DNA from: Molanna angustata
Taxonomy: Eukaryota > Arthropoda > Insecta > Trichoptera > Molannidae
DNA length: 64,000 nt
Assembly: GCA_963576475.1 (NCBI GenBank)
Contig: OY754972.1
Coordinates: forward strand, 35,316,556-35,380,555
Direction: 5' to 3'
Shown here: in pieces, positions 56,980 to 64,000 of the stretch
Numbering within the stretch: position 1 is the first letter of the stretch
How the letters are laid out: the number at the start of each line of letters is the position of its first letter
The notes under the pieces: model-generated
What the model saw: the letters and a program-made list of their open reading frames with translations, nothing else
Database searches by the model: none
What the model was told of the DNA's origin: nothing
Position numbers and translations under genes: made by a program

Positions 56980-57568
56980 GATGTGTCTCTAGAACAAAGA
57001 TTAAAGTAAAAGTAAAGTTATAATATTTTCATTTCATAAAATTATTCAATACTTTTGGTTGTTTCTTATAAATCTAATGACGCGATTTTAAATAATAAAT
57101 ATTTTTACTATACTTTATTGAAACAACCCAAACGTTGACTTTTTGTTATAAGTTTGAATAGATAGACAAAAATTGAGTACACAAATCGCCCAATGGGAAA
57201 TCAACTAATATAGATAGTTGACACGAAAGTCAACTAACACACGAATTTACATGGATGCAATGGTTGAAAATTAATTTAAGTTGATAGTAAAAAAAATATT
57301 GAAAACATTTTGGCATCCCTGTTTTCAAAGGAATGGGGCATATCTAGATAGAACTAGCAATAATATCTTGGTGTTTTAATCCTGATTGGGATTGAAAGTC
57401 CGGTGGTTCTGTTAATGCAAAAGGTCCGGAGATGGTGGGGGATCGTCATCCCAAATCTACCAGATGTGAAAACGAACACACTGATGAATCCTAAAGTAAT
57501 CGAGGATTAATCTTTCCGATTGGATAACGTTCCCCAAAATTATATAAGACCAATCTATTTGAAATTTA
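56980..57568. other. Unassigned stretch
   Basis: A GC-richer patch (57375-57540) has no recognised match. No gene. Confidence 0.35.
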
Positions 57569-57676
57569 AATAAATACATATACATACAATATTGATTTAA
57601 TAACACATATCTTACAGTGCTATAGAATGCTGAATGGTTCTGTAAACTAACATAACTCCATATACATAATATTTTC

Positions 57677-57991
57677 GAATATTTTTATTATTGCATATGC
57701 GCAAACATTGGATTTTTTCCCCTGTCGGGAGTCAAAGATATTTTTTAACAGATTTTTAATTATCTCAATAGAGACGAAGTTGGAATATTTATTGTAGGAG
57801 AACTTTCAAAATTGAATTGATAGGGATCTCATTAAAAGGCAAAATTGGTGAACGTTGCGCAAGCGCATAAAGTGATCACGTAAACCAGCCGATGACAGGT
57901 CGTAAGCCCTGTAGGTGCCTTGATTTCCCGGTTCTCCTACAATAAATATTCCAACTTCGTCTCTATTGAGATAATTAAAAATCTGTTAAAT
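57677..57991. mobile_element. MITE with perfect 60-bp inverted arms inside satellite C
   Basis: The arms at 57744-57803 and 57931-57990 are exact reverse complements (ends TTTAACAGATTTTTAATTAT ... TGTAGGAGAAC). The satellite sequence AATATTTTC is present on both sides of the insertion (57668-57676, 57992-58000), a candidate 9-bp target duplication. The 67 bp outside the left arm (with GCGCAAACATTGG) have no counterpart on the right, so the true left boundary is uncertain. Confidence 0.75.
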
Positions 57992-60525
57992 AATATTTTC
58001 AATAGAATCTCTGCCAAATATATTTTTTTTCTGATTTTTCTATTATTTTACAGGTAGAGACCGTTTCACTTAAATACATATACATACAATATTGATTTAA
58101 TAACACATATCTTACAGTGCTATAGAATGCTGAATGGTTCTGTAAACTAACATAACTCCATATACATAATATTTTCAATAGAATCTCTGCTAAATATATT
58201 TTTTATCTGATTTTTCTATTATTTTACAGGTAGAGACCGTTTCACTTAAATACATATACAATATTGATTTAATAACACATATCTTACAGTGCTATAGAAT
58301 GCTGAATGGTTCTGTAAACTAACATAACTCCATATACATAATATTTTCAATAGAATCTCTGCTAAATATATTTTTTATCTGATTTTTCTATTATTTTACA
58401 GGTAGAGACCGTTTCACTTAAATACATATACAATATTGATTTAATAACACATATCTTACAGAGCTATAGAATGCTGAATGGTTCTGTAAACTAACATAAC
58501 TCCATATACATAATATTTTCAATAGAATCTCTGCTAAATATATTTTTTATCTGAATTTTCTATTATTTTACAGGTAGAGACCGTTTCACTTAAATACATA
58601 TACAATATTGATTTAATAACACATATCTTACAGTGCTATAGAATGCTGAATGGTTCTGTAAACTAACATAACTCCATATACATAATATTTTCAATAGAAT
58701 CTCTGCTAAATATATTTTTTATCTGATTTTTCTATTATTTTACAGGTAGAGACCGTTTCACTTAAATACATATACATACAATATTGATTTAATAACACAT
58801 ATCTTACAGTGCTATAGAATGCTGAATGGTTATGTAAACTAACATAACTCCATATACATAATATTTTCAATAGAATCTCTGCTAAATATATTTTTTATCT
58901 GATTTTTCTATTATTTTACAGGTAGAGACCGTTTCACTTAAATACATATACAATATTGATTTAATAACACATATCTTACATAGCTATAGAATGCTGAATG
59001 ATTCTGTAAACTAACATAACTCCATATACATAATATTTTCAATAGAATCTCTGCTAAATATAATTTTTATCTGATTTTTCTATTATTTTACAGGTAGAGA
59101 CCGTTTCACTTAAATACATATACATACAATATTGATTTAATAACACATATCTTACAGTGCTATAGAATGCTGAATGGTTCTGTAAACTAACATAACTCCA
59201 TATACATAATATTTTCAATAGAATCTCTGCTAAATATATTTTTATCTGATTTTTCTATTATTTTACAGGTAGAGACCGATTCACTTAAATACATATACAA
59301 TATTGATTTAATAACACATATCTTACAGTGCTATAGAATGCTGAATGGTTCTGTAAACTAACATAACTCCATATACATAATATTTTCAATAGAATCTCTG
59401 CTAAATATATTTTTTATCTGATTTTTCTATTATTTTACAGGTAGAGACCGTTTCACTTAAATACATATACATACAATATTGATTTAATAACACATATCTT
59501 ACAGTGCTATAGAATGCTGAATGGTTCTGTAAACTAACATAACTCCATATACATAATATTTTCAATAGAATCTCTGCTAAATATATTTTTTATCTGATTT
59601 TTCTATTATTTTACAGGTAGAGACCGTTTCACTTAAATACATATACAATATTGATTTAATAACACATATCTTACAGTGCTTTAGAATGCTGAATGGTTCT
59701 GTAAACTAACATAACTCCATATACATAATATTTTCAATAGAATCTCTGCTAAATATATTTTTTATCTGATTTTTCTATTATTTTACAGGTAGAGACCGTT
59801 TCACTTAAATACATATACATACAATATTGATTTAATAACACATATCTTACAGTGCTATAGAATGCTGAATGGTTCTGTAAACTAACATAACTCCATATAC
59901 ATAATATTTTCAATAGAATCTCTGCTAAATATATTTTTTATCTGATTTTTCTATTATTTTACAGGTAGAGACCGTTTCACTTAAATACATATACAATATT
60001 AATTTAATAACACATATCTTACAGTGCTATAGAATGCTGAATGGTTCTGTAAACTAACATAACTCCATATACATAATATTTTCAATAGAATCTCTGCTAA
60101 ATATATTTTTTATCTGATTTTTCTATGATTTTACAGGTAGAGACCGTTTCACTTAAATACATATACAATATTGATTTAATAACACATATCTTACAGTGCT
60201 ATAGAATGCTGAATGGTTCTGTAAACTAACATAACTCCATATACATAATATTTTCAATAGAATCTCTGCTAAATATATTTTTTATCTGATTTTTCTATTA
60301 TTTTACAGGTAGAGACCGTTTCACTTAAATACATATACAATATTGATTTAATAACACATATCTTACAGTGCTATAGAATGCTGAATGGTTCTGTAAACTA
60401 ACATAACTCCATATACATAATATTTTCAATAGAATCTCTTCTAAATATATTTTTTATCTGATTTTTCTATTATTTTACAGGTAGAGACCGTTTCACTTAA
60501 ATACATATACAATATTGATTTAATA

Positions 60526-61552
60526 CTAGTTGCATGTAACACATGAGATCCAACTGTCGATAGCGATAGTATGTATAGTTGAAGAATATGTACCAAACTA
60601 TAAACCCATAAATACAAATTATTGAATATTTTCAGATATTTTGTTTTCTATACAACATATATTATGTAGGTATGTATGTCAAGATAGGATAGTATGGAGG
60701 AAGTTCCTTTTTTCCTACCCAGAATATGAAAATAGCATGATGGTATGTATGTTTGGAGATGAAGTATCAAACTATTAAGTCTTCTTACGTATTGTGTATA
60801 GGCGACTGCCATACAAAATGTATGAAGCGATGTCGTCACTAAATTCAATTTTTAAAAAAATTGTTAAAAAAAATTGAGATCTTCTACTACAATGTTAATA
60901 TTTTTAATAGAAAATTAAATTATCTAGTTGGGGTGTTTCGGCTTTTTTCGATAATTGTATAAGTTTTGGAAATATAGGCAGTTAAACTCATAAATTTATC
61001 ATAAAAAAAATATTTTTCTTAATAAAAAATGTTTGAGAAACCCTGGAATTTTTTTGAAAAAATTAATTTGAGATTTTTTATTTTTCTATGTTTGTACCAA
61101 TTTTCAGCGTTCTAGCGTTTATGGTTTCTGAGATATATGGAAAAATAAAATAAAAATTCAAAAGTTGATAACCCCTGACTGAAACAAAAATTCAAAATTC
61201 CGAGTATAAAAGTTTTGTAGGCCTATAACTGTTTATATATTCTGAAATTTTGGGCTCTGTAAATTGAGCGGATTAAAAGTTATAAGGGGGGGACGGACAC
61301 ACAGACACACAGACACACAGACACACACACACACACACACACAGACACACGAAATGTTCTACTCCGAATTCTGAGTAAATCCGTGTATGGAACATATATG
61401 CTGCGAAGCCTCTAAGTTGGTGTTTTTTGACTTCAAAGTTGGAAAAGCCGTGAAAAAAGTAGACCTCTCCATACAATTCTCGCGTATTCTGGCTTGATAC
61501 ATTGTCGATATGTTAAGAGAACAAAGTTCTCCTGAACAAATCGACAGTTGGA
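60526..61552 (-). mobile_element. HINE copy H2, complete, inserted in satellite C
   Basis: Minus-strand copy with TCCAACTGTCGAT at the right edge and CTAG at the left. Removing it rejoins GATTTAATA and ACACATATC into the intact satellite monomer. On the element's strand the target is GTGT|TATT: insertion between T and T, with no duplication. Very similar to H1 and H3. Confidence 0.95.
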
Positions 61553-62195
61553 ACACATATCTTACAGTGCTATAGAATGCTGAATGGTTCTGTAAACTAA
61601 CATAATTCCATATACATAATATTTTCAATAGAATCTCTGCTAAATATATTTTTTATCTGATTTTTCTATTATTTTACAGGTAGAGACCGTTTCACTTAAA
61701 TACATATACAATATTGATTTAATAACACATATCTTACAGTGCTATAGAATGCTGAATGGTTCTGTAAACTAACATAACTCCATATACATAATATTTTCAA
61801 TAGAATCTCTGCTAAATATATTTTTTATCTGATTTTTCTATTATTTTACAGGTAGAGACCGTTTCACTTAAATACATATACAATATTGATTTAATAACAC
61901 ATATCTTACAGTGCTATAGAATGCTGAATGGTTCTGTAAACTAACATAACTCCATATACATAATATTTTCAATAGAATCTCTGCTAAATATATTTTTTAT
62001 CTGATTTTTCTATTATTTTACAGGTAGAGACCGTTTCACTTAAATACATATACAATATTGATTTAATAACACATATCTTACAGTGCTATAGAATGCTGAA
62101 TGGTTCTGTAAACTAACATAACTCCATATACATAATATTTTCAATAGAATCTCTGCTAAATATATTTTTTATCTGATTTTTCTATTATTTTACAG

Positions 62196-63085
62196 ATATT
62201 TATTATACGTTAATTTTACAAAACGGAAAACAATGAAATTTGATCATTTACAATGGTGCAGTTCATATTATGCACCATCCTAAACCTTTTATTCAAACAA
62301 AACTATGAAACAAATATTAAACCACATCTTTCACCGATATTCGTTTTGCTTATGGATTCAAAAAACAATACCTATATAGTTATATTTCTAACAAAGAAAT
62401 TATTTATTATTTAACCAAAAAAATGTGAATTAAAATTACGTCATACCTAAATGGGTAGCTATAGTAATCCATTCACAAAAAAATGCATGCTACAAATCTT
62501 TATATGACTCTATAACTTAAACAAATATATACAAAGGTAGGTACTTTTTCTAGCTCATTTGTACACCAAAATGCCAAGTTGTTACCTATTAGGTATAGTT
62601 ATAACTATGAAATAAAAAAAAATATATAAATTCTATAAAACAATGCAATTGTAAAAATATTCGACTTAGAAAGTACCTACATAGCCCTGCTGTAGAAATA
62701 TTTTAGTAGGTATGAATGAATTTCCTATGAAAGGTTTAGTGTCCTCCTTGGTTGATGTCCTGGGGTTTGGCATTGTTCAAGTGAACATCTCATAAATCAA
62801 ACTGCGGTGAAATACAAGACTTGTAATATACCTCAAGGCAATGTACATACCTTACGTTATCGTTATAACGGAGGAATATTCTAGTTGGTACGCACTTTTG
62901 ACGATAAAATATTATATACCTACCTATATGAAGAGGAAAAATATTGTAAGCAACTTAGAGCAGATGCTAGTTTATTTTAATATTCAAGGAAAATAGTAAA
63001 TAAGTGTTGTTGACCATCGCTTATCGCCCCAATACAGTTGGATTTTTTCATATAATGAGCAATAATACATATAAAACAAGTTGGT
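62196..63085. other. Unassigned AT-rich stretch
   Basis: A small hairpin, ACAATGGTGCA / TGCACCAT, lies at about 62250-62277. No gene or other repeat. Confidence 0.35.
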
Positions 63086-63086
63086 T

Positions 63087-63810
63087 TCCAACACTAAACT
63101 CTTCACTACAAAGTAAGTAAGTATAGGTACCTACATATAGTTGAAAATTCCTATATGCATTTTTTGAAGTACATTTATTTACATTTTTTTGAAGATTCCT
63201 AAACAAATATTAGTTTCCCCGTGGACAAAAGTTTTCATAATACATTTTTCTATAGAAACACATACATACAGTATCAATATGGGGACACGGAAGGAGCCTC
63301 CACGTAGATTGAGTTTCGGTTAACTTCGGAAAAGCAATCGGGCGTCCCTGGAAACGGCAGAATGCCGGCCAATCCTTCCACCACCGGAGCACCAACCAAT
63401 ATGATGGTGTTCCGGACACGGAAAGTAAGTAAGTATCAATATGAAGTCGACAACTCAATTTTCCCAAACAGATGCTAATATCACACTTAATATTTTCTTC
63501 TTTAATGGTTGATAATCTCTGAATGCCTCTTTGAAAAGTGTATTTTTATTTTCCATACCGTGAGAGGAAAAACGAACTGTAGTCTATGGAAAACTAATCA
63601 ATGTACTTCACACATATGGTATCAATTAAAAAATCATCGGTCTTTTAGTATGGTCTGTACAGAAGACACAAATATTCATTTTGCGTACCTACGGCATAAC
63701 TTAAAGTCAGCACTCTCTACTTGATATCCATTGAGAAATTGATGTAAAAAAATACCCAAAAAAATGTGAAATCATGACTCTCCACTAAGAGTAGTGGAGA
63801 GTAAAAACCG
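63087..63810 (+). mobile_element. Family E element, copy 2, with nested SINE-like insertion
   Basis: Left CCAACACTAAACTCTTCAC and right CTCTCCACTAAGAGTAGTGG match the ends of the copy at 41.3-42.3 kb, as do ATGGAAAACTAATCA and AATTGATGTAAAAAAATAC inside. It lacks much of the interior. Confidence 0.6.
63282..63431 (+). mobile_element. SINE-like family 4 insertion with 12-bp target duplication
   Basis: AGTATCAATATG flanks both sides (63270-63281 and 63432-63443). The 150-bp body has AGCAATCGGGCGTCCCTGG, GAATGCCGGCCAATCCTTCC and ends GTTCCGGACACGGAAAGTAA. Related sequence at 19.53-19.65 kb. No tRNA boxes were seen; it may derive from a LINE 3' end. Confidence 0.75.
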
Positions 63811-64000
63811 ACTCTAAAAACTCGATAAGGTGGTTAAGAATCATTCGCTTGGTCATCTGCAGTCTTTACTAATGCAAATGTTTTTTGCAAATTGAAGAGA
63901 ATGATGAATTTATCATAAATTCCATCATAAGATCTTAAACTAAGTTTTGTATCGGACCATCCATGAGATACTCCCTTCCTGATTATAAAAGAATCATTGA
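63811..64000. other. Unassigned end of window
   Basis: Nothing recognised. Confidence 0.3.

Larger units (their letters stand above)
57569..62195. repeat. Satellite C (172-bp unit, about 19 copies, with two insertions)
   Basis: The unit runs from GTAGAGACCGTTTCAC through GATTTAATAACACATATC and CTGTAAACTAACATAACTCC to TTTTTCTATTATTTTACAG. Units are 172 bp, or 176 bp where TACATATACATACAAT replaces TACATATACAAT. Copies differ by only scattered single bases. The array is interrupted by a MITE (57677-57991) and a HINE (60526-61552). Confidence 0.95.

Noticed and set aside
45312..62195. CRISPR-like arrays
   Set aside because: The arrays are head-to-tail satellites without unique spacers, in what is evidently animal DNA.
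1..64000. Endogenous virus or bacterial (symbiont) insertion
   Set aside because: I looked for polymerase, capsid, envelope or bacterial operon-like gene runs and saw none. The only polymerase domains are non-LTR retrotransposon RTs, and the only LTR is a solo LTR.

Overview
This window looks like AT-rich nuclear DNA from an insect, most likely a moth or butterfly. The reasons are the very low GC content, the many GTAGGTACCTAC-type words, several tRNA-derived SINE families, RTE- and Jockey-type LINE fragments, hAT and Helentron-type DNA transposons, and the almost complete lack of open host genes. The assignment to Lepidoptera is inference; no marker gene is present.

Almost everything is repeat-derived. 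Region by region: 1-3.4 kb, a dead Jockey/CR1-superfamily LINE read on the minus strand (RT, endonuclease and zinc-knuckle remnants). 3.5-4.0 kb, a GC-rich repeat with a second copy at 24.8-25.4 kb. About 5 kb, a short GC patch holding a consensus RFX X-box. 5.2-12.8 kb, SINEs, several RTE 3' fragments, a dead DDE transposase and a 65-bp tandem repeat. 14.4-15.1 kb, a complete small hAT element with an 8-bp target duplication. 17-21 kb, SINE and LINE fragments, including a 5'-truncated RNase H-bearing LINE with a 12-bp target duplication. 21.2-22.3 kb, a complete Helentron-type non-autonomous element (HINE). 22-44 kb, further degraded repeats, four candidate host exons and nested HINEs. 44.8-52.1 kb, a 7.25-kb hAT-type element with an 8-bp target duplication whose interior is almost entirely a 55-bp satellite, with a solo LTR (5-bp duplication) inside that satellite. 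53.3-55.8 kb, a second satellite of about 42 bp. 57.6-62.2 kb, a third satellite of 172 bp carrying one MITE and one HINE insertion. 63-64 kb, another non-autonomous element with a nested SINE.

The best host-gene signal is an exon on the minus strand at 44.0-44.2 kb. It has good splice sites and encodes what looks like the start of a receptor ligand-binding domain. The weaker candidate exons (8.3, 31.6, 35.7 and 4.6 kb) are flagged as such. If the 44-kb exon is real, much of the window would be intron or intergenic DNA of a large gene.

The most informative biology is the layered insertion history. Because insertions into known tandem monomers leave readable empty sites, the window gives precise integration footprints: T|T with no duplication for the HINE, 5 bp for the LTR element, 8 bp for the hATs, 12 bp for the LINE and SINE, and a candidate 9 bp for the MITE.
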